From NCBI RefSeq assembly GCF_018263855.1, contig NZ_CP073318.1, positions 9,300,001 to 9,364,000 on the forward strand: a stretch of 64,000 nt of DNA, given 5' to 3'. The notes under the pieces were generated by a model. It made no database searches. It worked only from the letters and a program-made list of their open reading frames with translations, and was not told where the DNA came from. The translations under genes and the position numbers were made by a program. Position 1 is the first letter of the stretch; every line of letters begins with the position of its first letter. This stretch comes from Kutzneria sp. CA-103260. Lineage in GTDB: Bacteria > Actinomycetota > Actinomycetes > Mycobacteriales > Pseudonocardiaceae. Positions 40,345-49,260 of this stretch are shown here, piece after piece.

Positions 40345-41037
40345 ATGTCGCGAGCCGGCTTGGACAAGAACCCGCGCGAGGTCGCCGAGATGTTCGACGG
40401 CGTGGCCAGGGGCTACGACCTGACGAACTCCGTCATGACGCTCGGGTTCGACCGGCGGTGGCGAGAGTGGACCAGGAAGGTGCTCGACGCCAAGGCCGGG
40501 GAGAAGATCCTCGACCTCGCCGCCGGCACCGCCGTGTCCACCGTCGAGTTCGCCAGCGCCGGCGCGTGGTGTGTGGCCGCCGACTTCTCCCTCGGCATGC
40601 TCCGCAGCGGCGCCCGCCGCTCCGTCCCCAAGATCGCCGCCGACGCCCTGCACCTGCCCTTCGCCGACGGCGTCTTCGACGCCGCCACCGTCTCCTTCGG
40701 CCTGCGCAACTTCCAGGGCACCGTCGACGCCCTCCGCGAGATGGCCCGCGTCGTCCGCCCCGGCGGCCGCCTCGTCATCTGTGAGCTGTCCAAGCCCACC
40801 TGGAAGCCCCTGCGCCAGCTCTACAGCAACGTCGCCCTCCGGGCCCTGCCCGTCATCGCCCGCCCCGTCGCCTCCAACTCCGACGCCTACACCTACCTCG
40901 CCGAGTCCATCCGTGACTGGCACGACCAGCACACCCTCGCCACGCTCATCGCCGAGGCCGGCTGGGAGGACGTCGCCTGGATGAACCTCACCGGCGGCAT
41001 GGCCGCCCTCCACCGCGCCACCAAACCCGAGGCCTGA
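40345..41037 (+). CDS. menG: demethylmenaquinone methyltransferase (UbiE family)
   Basis: SAM-dependent C-methyltransferase for the last ring step of menaquinone synthesis. The 230 residues contain the UbiE signatures FDGVARGYDLTNSVMTLG at the N-terminus, the SAM loop ILDLAAGTAVSTVEFA, ADALHLPFADGVFDAATVSF, GLRNFQGTVDALREMARV and the C-terminal WEDVAWMNLTGGMAALH. Naming is unsettled in mycobacteria, where this position has also been called menH or ubiE. It is followed by an unusual set of nested inverted repeats before the convergent AbiEi-like gene. Confidence 0.93.
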   Translation: MSRAGLDKNPREVAEMFDGVARGYDLTNSVMTLGFDRRWREWTRKVLDAKAGEKILDLAAGTAVSTVEFASAGAWCVAADFSLGMLRSGARRSVPKIAADALHLPFADGVFDAATVSFGLRNFQGTVDALREMARVVRPGGRLVICELSKPTWKPLRQLYSNVALRALPVIARPVASNSDAYTYLAESIRDWHDQHTLATLIAEAGWEDVAWMNLTGGMAALHRATKPEA

Positions 41038-41069
41038 CCCTTCCCCGGCTTAACCCCGGCCTCAGCTAC

Positions 41070-41283
41070 GTGAGTGGCTCACTTTGACTCCCAGCAGCCA
41101 CCCCCCGTCTACCTGAGTGGCTCACTTGACCTCGGAAGCCACCCAACCCACTCACATGCCCCGCGACGTGCGGTGTTTGCTGCATGTGGGTGGCTTAGAT
41201 GGCTCCAGGAGTCAAGTGAGCCACTCGCGTGAAAACCATGGCAGTGGCTGGCTCCCCGGAGGTCAAGTGAGCCACTCACATGA
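41070..41283. repeat. four-copy nested inverted repeat at a convergent junction
   Basis: Two direct copies (41070-41091 and 41113-41133) and two inverted copies (41208-41229 and 41259-41283) of the core GAGTGGCTCACTTGAC lie between the convergent menG and AbiEi-like genes. Copies 1 and 3 continue with the ACTCC type end, copies 2 and 4 with the ACCTC end, so they pair 1-3 and 2-4. An inner inverted pair (AAGCCACCC ... ACATGC against GCATGTGGGTGGCTT) lies between. The core holds a small palindrome GTGAG-TGGC-CTCAC-like in itself. It may fold into alternative large hairpins and act as a bidirectional terminator. No coding capacity is evident. Confidence 0.85.
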
Positions 41284-41288
41284 AACCG

Positions 41289-42242
41289 CTAGCCGCGAGT
41301 CGCCCTGACGGGAGGGCGAGGGCGGGAGGCGGCGCTGGCGTGAGCGGCGGTGAGGTCACGGAGCACAGCGGCGGTGTCGTGCTGCAGTTGGGAGGGCACG
41401 GTGTGCACCACGACGACACCGGCGGCAGCCAAGGCTGAATGCTTCCGCATCGTTTGCGCGTATGACTCGGGCGCAAGATGGAACTCCAGCGAGTCGATCT
41501 CCCACCCCAGCCCCACGTCGTCCCACCAGGCGTCCAACACTCCGAGACTGTGACCGTCCGCTGTGTGCAGTGCGACATTCCAAGCCGGCTTCGGGAGGCC
41601 GCTACCGTGGACCAGGGACCGGGCCCACGCCTCGGCCGCTGACCGAACGCCATCGCTGACCTCCGCCATGACGCTCCGCACGATGGCGGTGCCACGAAGT
41701 CGGCGAACCACAAGCTCATGGGTCAGCGAGGCAGCCGTGCACAGCCCGCGTTGAACGCCGTCGGCGAGCATGGCTCTGACGACATCCAGCCGCTGCTCTC
41801 TCCGTGCCGCGTCGACAAGGGCCCGTTCCACGCTGACCAGTGGAAATCCATCGACCACGCAGGTGCGCCACGGTCGACGGGATCGCTCGACCACCATGAA
41901 CGACTGGCTGGCCAAGGAGCGGGAATTGGCCACCAGCACGTGCACCGAATCATTGGGCGGAAGCCGTCGCACGCCGTGCCGGCGGGCTGCCTCGACACCG
42001 GTGAGAGCCGCACCTGGACCGGCACGCAGCAGCGCGGCTCGGACCATCTGGCGTCTGGTCGGCGAGCCGCCGGTCAAGAGATAGACGCCGGTCAGGAGTC
42101 GGGTCCAGCCGCCTCCCGGCCGGCACTTGTGCGACGGCAGCGCCTCGTGCACGCCGAGACGCACCAAGTCCGGCCAGGTGGCGACGGCGTCGGGGAACAT
42201 GTCGGAGAGGGCGGCCAGGTCGCGTGTGCTGCGTCGGGTCAC
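41289..42242 (-). CDS. AbiEi-like antitoxin/nuclease-fold protein, no toxin partner
   Basis: A 317-residue protein with an N-terminal winged-HTH-like region of the AbiEi antitoxin type (TWPDLVRLGV, WTRLLTGVYLLTGGSPTRRQ) and GAALTGVEAARRHGV. The C-terminal region (HSLGVLDAWWDDVGLGWEID, followed by EFHLAPESYAQTMRKHSAL and AGVVVVHTVPSQL) resembles the PD-(D/E)XK-like DUF559/Vsr fold. Such stand-alone genes are numerous in actinomycetes and are usually annotated hypothetical. No AbiEii nucleotidyltransferase toxin is adjacent on either side. The GTG start at 42242 is divergent from menJ. Function unknown; I do not claim abortive infection activity. Confidence 0.7.
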   Translation of the reverse strand: MTRRSTRDLAALSDMFPDAVATWPDLVRLGVHEALPSHKCRPGGGWTRLLTGVYLLTGGSPTRRQMVRAALLRAGPGAALTGVEAARRHGVRRLPPNDSVHVLVANSRSLASQSFMVVERSRRPWRTCVVDGFPLVSVERALVDAARREQRLDVVRAMLADGVQRGLCTAASLTHELVVRRLRGTAIVRSVMAEVSDGVRSAAEAWARSLVHGSGLPKPAWNVALHTADGHSLGVLDAWWDDVGLGWEIDSLEFHLAPESYAQTMRKHSALAAAGVVVVHTVPSQLQHDTAAVLRDLTAAHASAASRPRPPVRATRG

Positions 42243-42292
42243 CTACTCCATGGTGGGCATGGATCGGGTCGGCACAACCACCCCGATGCCAC

Positions 42293-42332
42293 CTGTGGAC
42301 AACTCGGCGACAGGGGTGACGGATGTCCACAG
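42293..42332. promoter_or_regulatory. inverted pair of DnaA-box-like sites upstream of menJ
   Basis: CTGTGGACA (42293-42301) and TGTCCACAG (42324-42332) form an inverted repeat across 22 bases in the 139-base divergent gap between the AbiEi-like gene and menJ. The first half overlaps TTGTCCACA on the minus strand, the actinomycete DnaA-box consensus. A regulatory role is speculative. Confidence 0.35.
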
Positions 42333-42381
42333 TTAGACTCGGTTGGACCTGCAGTTGAGCCGATTCACGAGGGAGTCCGGC

Positions 42382-43662
42382 ATGAGCACGCCCAGCCGAG
42401 GCCAGGCCGGCGACGACGCCGACGTGATCGTGGTGGGGGCCGGGCCTGCCGGTTCGACCGCGGCGACGTATCTGGCGCGGGCCGGGTTGGATGTGCTGCT
42501 GCTGGAGAAGAGCACGTTCCCGCGGGAGAAGGTGTGCGGGGACGGGCTGACGCCCCGCGGCGTGAAGCAGCTGATCGACCTGGGCATCGACACCCGGGAA
42601 GAAGCCGGCTGGCTGCACAACAAGGGTCTGCGGGTGATCGCCGGCAGGACGAAGCTGGATCTGCCCTGGCCGGAGCTGGCGAGCTTCCCGCCCTACGGCG
42701 TGGTGCGGCCGAGGCAGGACTTCGACGAGATGCTGGCCCGCAACGCGCAGAAGTCGGGGGCCCGGCTGCACGAGGGCGTCACCGTCACGGAGGCGATCCG
42801 GGACGAGCGCCGTGGCCGCATCAAGGGCGTGAAGTCCAAGGGCGGCAAGGAGTTCCGCGCCCCGGTGGTGCTGGCCTGCGACGGGGTCTCGGCCCGGCTG
42901 GCGCTGTCGATGGGCATCGAGAAGCGGGACGACCGCCCGATGGGGGTGGCGGTCCGCCGGTACTACAGGAGCCCCCGCACCCACGACGACTACCTGGAGT
43001 CGCACCTGGAGCTGTGGGACCGCACGGACCCAGCCAAGCCGGTGCTGATGCCGGGCTACGGCTGGATCTTCGGCATGGGCGACGGCACGGTCAACGTGGG
43101 CCTGGGCATCCTGTCCACCTCGAAGGCCTTCGGCAGCACGGACTACCGGGCCCTGATGAAGACCTGGCTGGACGGCACGCCGGAGGAGTGGGGCTTCCGC
43201 GACCAGAACGCGCTGGGCAAGGTCGGCGGCGCGGCCCTGCCGATGGGCTTCAACCGCACCCCGCACTACCGCGACGGCCTGCTGCTGGTCGGCGACGCGG
43301 GCGGCACGGTGAACCCGTTCAACGGCGAGGGCATCGGCTACGCCATGGAGTCGGCGAAGCTGGCGGCGGAGTGCGTGGTGCAGGCGATGGCCCGCCCGGA
43401 GGGCATGTCCCGGGAGCACGCCCTCTACGCCTACCCGACCCGCCTGCGCGAGGCGCTGGGCAGCTACTACCGGCTGGGCAACATCTTCTCCAAGCTGATC
43501 GGCAACCCGACCATCATGCGCACGGCGACCCGCTACGGCATGCCGCAGGCGACGCTGATGAAGCTGGTGCTGAAGCTGCTCGCGGGCCTGTACGACGAGA
43601 AGGACGGCGACGCCATGGACCGGGTGATCACGCTGGCCACCAGGCTCGCGCCGGCGGTCTGA
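42382..43662 (+). CDS. menJ: geranylgeranyl reductase-family flavoprotein, menaquinone side-chain reductase type
   Basis: FAD-dependent reductase of 426 residues. The N-terminal Rossmann motif is DVIVVGAGPAGSTAATYLAR, then STFPREKVCGDGLTPRGVK, a middle motif RPRQDFDEMLARNAQKSGA, and the second FAD motif LLVGDAGGTVNPFNGEGIGY. It corresponds to MenJ (Rv0561c), which saturates one isoprene unit of menaquinone to MK-9(II-H2) in mycobacteria. ATG at 42382 has GGGAG seven bases upstream; a TTG at 42343 would add 13 residues. A strong terminator follows at 43741. The degree and position of side-chain reduction here are not predictable. Confidence 0.9.
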   Translation: MSTPSRGQAGDDADVIVVGAGPAGSTAATYLARAGLDVLLLEKSTFPREKVCGDGLTPRGVKQLIDLGIDTREEAGWLHNKGLRVIAGRTKLDLPWPELASFPPYGVVRPRQDFDEMLARNAQKSGARLHEGVTVTEAIRDERRGRIKGVKSKGGKEFRAPVVLACDGVSARLALSMGIEKRDDRPMGVAVRRYYRSPRTHDDYLESHLELWDRTDPAKPVLMPGYGWIFGMGDGTVNVGLGILSTSKAFGSTDYRALMKTWLDGTPEEWGFRDQNALGKVGGAALPMGFNRTPHYRDGLLLVGDAGGTVNPFNGEGIGYAMESAKLAAECVVQAMARPEGMSREHALYAYPTRLREALGSYYRLGNIFSKLIGNPTIMRTATRYGMPQATLMKLVLKLLAGLYDEKDGDAMDRVITLATRLAPAV

Positions 43663-43740
43663 GATGATGATCACACCTGGCCGAACCGGCCTGGTCGATC
43701 ACGCTGGGTGATCGGACATCCACCCTGGTCGGAGCCCGGA

Positions 43741-43768
43741 AAAATCCCCTCGCACGAGGGGATTTTTC
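43741..43768 (+). terminator. rho-independent terminator after menJ
   Basis: Arms 43741-43753 and 43756-43768 (AAAAATCCCCTCG against its complement) pair perfectly around CA and end in TTTTT. It is the most canonical terminator in the window and separates menJ from the nuo promoter region. Confidence 0.9.
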
Positions 43769-43902
43769 ATTTTCCGGCCATTGTCCGGCAATTCTTGAAA
43801 ACACCCGATCGGCGTAGTCGAACGTCACCCGACATGATCTTGAAGATGCCCGGTTGTCAACCCCCTGGGCGACCCCGGGGAGGGGGGCATACACTCGCCT
43901 CG

Positions 43903-43922
43903 CTTGTGAACTGGTTCACAAG
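43903..43922. promoter_or_regulatory. Rex operator-like palindrome 1
   Basis: CTTGTGAACTGGTTCACAAG has 9-base perfect arms and matches the Streptomyces Rex operator pattern TGTGAAC-N3-5-GTTCACA. It lies 7 bases downstream of the candidate -10, a position suited to repression. Rex releases DNA when NADH/NAD+ rises, and it controls nuo in Streptomyces coelicolor. Confidence 0.85.
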
Positions 43923-43942
43923 CTTGTGAAGAATTTCACAAG
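43923..43942. promoter_or_regulatory. Rex operator-like palindrome 2
   Basis: CTTGTGAAGAATTTCACAAG has 8-base perfect arms around GAAT and abuts palindrome 1 without a gap. Centres are 20 bp apart, about two helical turns, so two Rex dimers could bind the same face. The rex gene itself is not in this window. Confidence 0.8.
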
Positions 43943-44000
43943 GACGGCCAATGACGGCGGTCGGAGGTGCCGGTGAACGCGCAGGTCGGGGCGGTTGAGG

Positions 44001-44019
44001 TTAGGTCTGCCTTACCGAA
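44001..44019. promoter_or_regulatory. iron-box-like (DtxR/IdeR family) site in the nuo leader
   Basis: TTAGGTCTGCCTTACCGAA agrees with the 19-base iron-box consensus TTAGGTTAGGCTAACCTAA at 14 positions by hand comparison. It lies between the Rex sites and nuoA. The encoded complex needs many Fe-S clusters, so iron control is plausible, but the arms are imperfect and binding is unproven. Confidence 0.4.
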
Positions 44020-44091
44020 GGTGCGGCGAACGTCACCCCTAGGGTTCCGTCACGAGGCCGGTGATCGGCCCCACACGGAGGAGACGAAAAG

Positions 44092-44493
44092 GTGCTGAAC
44101 GTCGCTGAAGCCGCAGCGGCCCCCTCGGCTCTGGGGGCCTATGTCCCGCTGGTGTGCCTGTTCGTGCTGGCGGCCGCATTCGCGTTGTTCTCGGTGACGG
44201 CGGCGCCGTTCACCGGACCCCGCCGCTACAACCGGGCCAAGCTGGACGCCTACGAGTGCGGGATCGAACCCTCGCCGCAGCCGATCGTCGGCGGCGGCCG
44301 GATGCCGGTGGCGTACTACCTCACCGCGATGCTGTTCATCCTGTTCGACATCGAGATGGTCTTCCTCTACCCGTTCGCGGTGAACTCCGACGCCCTGGGG
44401 CTGTTCGGGGTCGTGGAGATCGTCCTGTTCATCGCAACCGTCGGGTTCGCCTACGCCTACGTGTGGCGCCGCGGCGGCCTGGACTGGAACTGA
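44092..44493 (+). CDS. nuoA: NADH-quinone oxidoreductase subunit A
   Basis: Membrane subunit of the type I NADH dehydrogenase, 133 residues and three spans. The conserved loop YNRAKLDAYECGIEP with its cysteine, and the second-span MLFILFDIEMVFLYPFAV, are diagnostic. GTG start with GGAGGAG eight bases upstream. First gene of the 14-gene nuo operon, preceded by Rex-type operators. It helps form the quinone-site region with NuoH, NuoJ and NuoK at the junction of the peripheral arm and the membrane arm. Confidence 0.97.
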   Translation: MLNVAEAAAAPSALGAYVPLVCLFVLAAAFALFSVTAAPFTGPRRYNRAKLDAYECGIEPSPQPIVGGGRMPVAYYLTAMLFILFDIEMVFLYPFAVNSDALGLFGVVEIVLFIATVGFAYAYVWRRGGLDWN

Positions 44494-44509
44494 CCTAGGG
44501 AGCGGCGAG

Positions 44510-45121
<612 letters not shown>

Positions 45122-45130
45122 CGCGTTCCC

Positions 45131-45895
45131 GTGACTGACGACAAGCCCACCACCACTCCCGAGCCCGGCGGCGCGCACTCCAGCGCCGACCGCCCGGCCG
45201 GCGGACTCGAGCCGCAGGGATCGGAACCGGCCGCGCCGCTGGTGACCGGCCGGGCCCGCAAGGGCATGTTCCACATCTCCGGCTCCGGCGACACGTCCGG
45301 CTTCGGCGGCCTGCGGCTGCCGGCCCACGTGGCCGCGCCCAGCGAGCGGCCCTTCGGCGGCTGGTTCGACGAGGTCGCCGACGAGCTGCTGGCCGCGATC
45401 AACGACGCGGACCTGCCGGCCGACACGGTGCAGCAGATCACCGTGGACCGCGGCGAGATCACCTTCTACATCCAGCGCGAGCAGCTGCTGGACGTGGCCC
45501 GCATCGTGCGGGACGACCCGGCGCTGCGCTTCGAGCTGTGCAGCTCGGTGTCGGGCGTGGACTACGGCGCCGACGTGCCGCAGCGGCTGCACTCCGTCTA
45601 CCACCTCACGTCGATGACCTACCGCCGCCGGATCCGGCTGGAGGTCTGCGTCGACGTGGACGACGCGCACATGCCCAGCGTGGTCGAGGTCTACCCGACC
45701 GCGGACTGGCACGAGCGCGAGGCCTGGGACATGTTCGGGATCGTCTACGACGGCCACCCCGCGCTGACCCGAATCCTGATGCCGGACGACTGGGACGGCC
45801 ACCCGCAGCGCAAGGACTACCCGCTCGGCGGCATTCCGGTCGAGTACAAGGGCGCCGAGATCCCGCCGCCCGACCAGCGGAGGTCGTACTCATGA
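45131..45895 (+). CDS. nuoC: NADH-quinone oxidoreductase subunit C
   Basis: Peripheral-arm subunit (30-kDa subunit homologue), separate from NuoD here, unlike the fused NuoCD of enterobacteria. It has 254 residues with an about 60-residue hydrophilic N-terminal extension before the core. The family signature YHLTSMTYRRRIRLEVCVDV and the C-terminal WHEREAWDMFGIVYDGHP and KDYPLGG are present. GTG start. Its stop overlaps the nuoD ATG by 4 bases. Confidence 0.96.
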   Translation: MTDDKPTTTPEPGGAHSSADRPAGGLEPQGSEPAAPLVTGRARKGMFHISGSGDTSGFGGLRLPAHVAAPSERPFGGWFDEVADELLAAINDADLPADTVQQITVDRGEITFYIQREQLLDVARIVRDDPALRFELCSSVSGVDYGADVPQRLHSVYHLTSMTYRRRIRLEVCVDVDDAHMPSVVEVYPTADWHEREAWDMFGIVYDGHPALTRILMPDDWDGHPQRKDYPLGGIPVEYKGAEIPPPDQRRSYS

Positions 45896-47214
45896 GCAGC
45901 ACCGAAGAGGACATCTACGCGAGTTCTCGGGAAACCACCGAGGGCACGGTCTTCAACGTCTTCGGCGGTGACTGGGACGAGGTCGTCGAGGACGCGCTCG
46001 GCAACGAGCGCATCGTGATGAACCTCGGCCCCCAGCACCCGTCGACGCACGGCGTGCTGCGGCTGGTGCTGGAGCTGGAGGGCGAGACCGTCACCCAGGG
46101 CCGCACCGTCATCGGCTACCTGCACACCGGCATCGAGAAGAACGTCGAGTACCGGAACTGGACCCAGGGCGTCACCTTCGTGACGCGCATGGACTACCTG
46201 GCCCCGCTGTTCAACGAGGCCGCGTACTGCATGGCGGTCGAGAAGCTGCTGGGCGCCGAGATCCCGGAGCGGGCGCAGGTCGGCCGGGTGCTGCTGATGG
46301 AGATCAACCGCATCGGCTCGCACCTGGTGGCCCTGGCCACCGGCGGCATGGAGCTGGGCGCGCTGACCGGCATGACCGCCGGCTTCCGCGAGCGCGAGGA
46401 AGTCCTGCACCTGCTGGAGTTCCTCACCGGCCTGCGGATGAACCACGCGTTCATCCGGCCCGGCGGCCTGGCCCAGGACTTCCCGGCCGACGCGGTCGAG
46501 AAGATCACCGACTTCGTCAAGCTGATGAAGAAGCGGCTGCCCGACTACGACAAGCTGCTGACCGGCCAGCCGATCTGGAAGAACCGGCTGTCCGGCATCG
46601 GCGTGCTGCCGGTGGACGGCTGCCTGGCGCTGGGCATCACCGGCCCGATCCTGCGTTCGGCCGGCCTGGCCTGGGACATGCGCAAGGTCGAGCCGTACCT
46701 GGGCTACGAGACCTACGACTTCGAGGTGCCCACCTCGACCGACGCCGACTGCTACGCCCGCTATCTGCTGCGGGTGGAGGAGATCCACCAGTCGCTGCGG
46801 ATCATCGAGCAGGCCCTCAAGCGGCTCAAGCCCGGCCCGGTCATGGTCGAGGACGCCAAGATCGCCTGGCCGGCCCAGCTGACCATCGGTCCGGACGGCA
46901 TGGGCAACTCCCTGGAGCACGTCCGCAAGATCATGGGGCAGTCCATGGAGTCCCTGATCCACCACTTCAAGCTGGTCACCGAGGGCTTCGCGGTGCCGGC
47001 CGGGCAGGTGTACGTGCCGGTGGAGTCGCCGCGCGGCGAGCTCGGCTACCACGTCGTCTCCGACGGCGGCACCCGGCCGATGCGGGTGCACGTGCGGGAG
47101 CCAAGTTTCGTGAACCTCCAGGCGATGCCGGCGATGAGCGAGGGCGGCATGGTCGCCGACGTCATCGCCGCGGTGGCCTCGATCGACCCGGTGATGGGTG
47201 GGTGTGACCGGTGA
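45892..47214 (+). CDS. nuoD: NADH-quinone oxidoreductase subunit D
   Basis: Quinone-pocket subunit (49-kDa homologue), 440 residues from the ATG at 45892 overlapping the nuoC stop. Conserved segments include MNLGPQHPSTHGVLRLVLEL with the quinone-binding histidine, GYLHTGIEKNVEYRNWTQ, MEINRIGSHL, and the C-terminal ESPRGELGYHVVSDGGTRP and VIASVDPVMGGCDR-like end (DPVMGGCDR). With NuoB it makes the menaquinone reduction site. It overlaps nuoE by 4 bases. Confidence 0.97.
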   Translation: MSSTEEDIYASSRETTEGTVFNVFGGDWDEVVEDALGNERIVMNLGPQHPSTHGVLRLVLELEGETVTQGRTVIGYLHTGIEKNVEYRNWTQGVTFVTRMDYLAPLFNEAAYCMAVEKLLGAEIPERAQVGRVLLMEINRIGSHLVALATGGMELGALTGMTAGFREREEVLHLLEFLTGLRMNHAFIRPGGLAQDFPADAVEKITDFVKLMKKRLPDYDKLLTGQPIWKNRLSGIGVLPVDGCLALGITGPILRSAGLAWDMRKVEPYLGYETYDFEVPTSTDADCYARYLLRVEEIHQSLRIIEQALKRLKPGPVMVEDAKIAWPAQLTIGPDGMGNSLEHVRKIMGQSMESLIHHFKLVTEGFAVPAGQVYVPVESPRGELGYHVVSDGGTRPMRVHVREPSFVNLQAMPAMSEGGMVADVIAAVASIDPVMGGCDR

Positions 47215-47945
47215 CCTCTGATCTCTCCGACGACCTGTTCGGCGCGGAGCTCGCGGACAAGGCCAAGGCGATCATCGCCAGGTACCCGCGGGCCCGCTCG
47301 GCGCTGCTGCCGATGCTGCACCTGGTGCAGTCGGTCGAGGGCTTCGTCAGCGTGGACGGCATCGAGTTCTGCGCCGACCAGCTGGACCTGACCACCGCCG
47401 AGGTGAGCGCGGTGGCCACCTTCTACACGATGTACAAGCGCAAGCCCTGCGGCGAGCACCTGGTCAGCGTGTGCACCAACACGCTGTGCGCGGCGCTGGG
47501 CGGCGACGACATCTACGACCGGCTCCGCAAAGCCCTGGGCACGGGCGGCAAGCCGCTGGGCCACGAGGAGACCTCCGGCGAGCCGGGCGAGCCCGGCTCG
47601 ATCACGCTGGAGCACGCCGAGTGCCTGGCCGCCTGCGACCTCGGCCCGGTGCTCCAGGTCAACTACGAGTTCTACGACAACCAGACCCCGGAGTCGGCGC
47701 TCGACCTGGTCAAGCAGCTGCAGGCCGGCAAGAAGCCGGACCCCACCCGGGGCGCGCCGCTGACCGACTTCCGTCAGGTGGAGCTGCAGCTGGCCGGCTT
47801 CCTGGACGGCCGCGAGTCCGATGTGGACGGTCCGTCGGCCGCGCCGGAGACGGTGCGTGGAGCCCAGATCGCGCACGAGAAGGGGTGGACCGCGCCGGCG
47901 ATGCCGGACTCGGTCTCCTTCCCCGCTCTGCCGGAGAAGAAGTGA
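47211..47945 (+). CDS. nuoE: NADH-quinone oxidoreductase subunit E
   Basis: 24-kDa subunit homologue with a [2Fe-2S] cluster (N1a), part of the NADH-input module. The 244 residues hold the ligands in CTNTLCAALGG (C-X4-C) and CLAACDLGP (C-X3-C). A C-terminal extension of about 60 residues beyond the thioredoxin-like domain is usual in actinobacteria. GTG start overlaps the nuoD stop (GTGA). nuoF follows after 10 bases. Confidence 0.96.
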   Translation: MTSDLSDDLFGAELADKAKAIIARYPRARSALLPMLHLVQSVEGFVSVDGIEFCADQLDLTTAEVSAVATFYTMYKRKPCGEHLVSVCTNTLCAALGGDDIYDRLRKALGTGGKPLGHEETSGEPGEPGSITLEHAECLAACDLGPVLQVNYEFYDNQTPESALDLVKQLQAGKKPDPTRGAPLTDFRQVELQLAGFLDGRESDVDGPSAAPETVRGAQIAHEKGWTAPAMPDSVSFPALPEKK

Positions 47946-47955
47946 GGGGGCGGCA

Positions 47956-49257
<1,302 letters not shown>

Positions 49258-49260
49258 GAC

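Larger units (their letters stand above)
43769..44091 (+). promoter_or_regulatory. nuo promoter and leader region
   Basis: This 323-base non-coding stretch contains the likely nuo promoter (TACACT at 43890-43895 as -10 candidate), two adjacent Rex-type palindromes at 43903-43942, an iron-box-like sequence at 44001-44019, a possible 41-codon upstream frame (43973-44098) with GGAGG before its GTG, and the nuoA ribosome site GGAGGAG at about 44076-44082. No convincing -35 is present. Confidence 0.6.

Noticed and set aside
40345..43662. AbiEi-like gene plus flanking repeats as a mobile genomic island
   Set aside because: No integrase, transposase, att-site duplication or tRNA is seen, and flanking men genes keep their conserved order.
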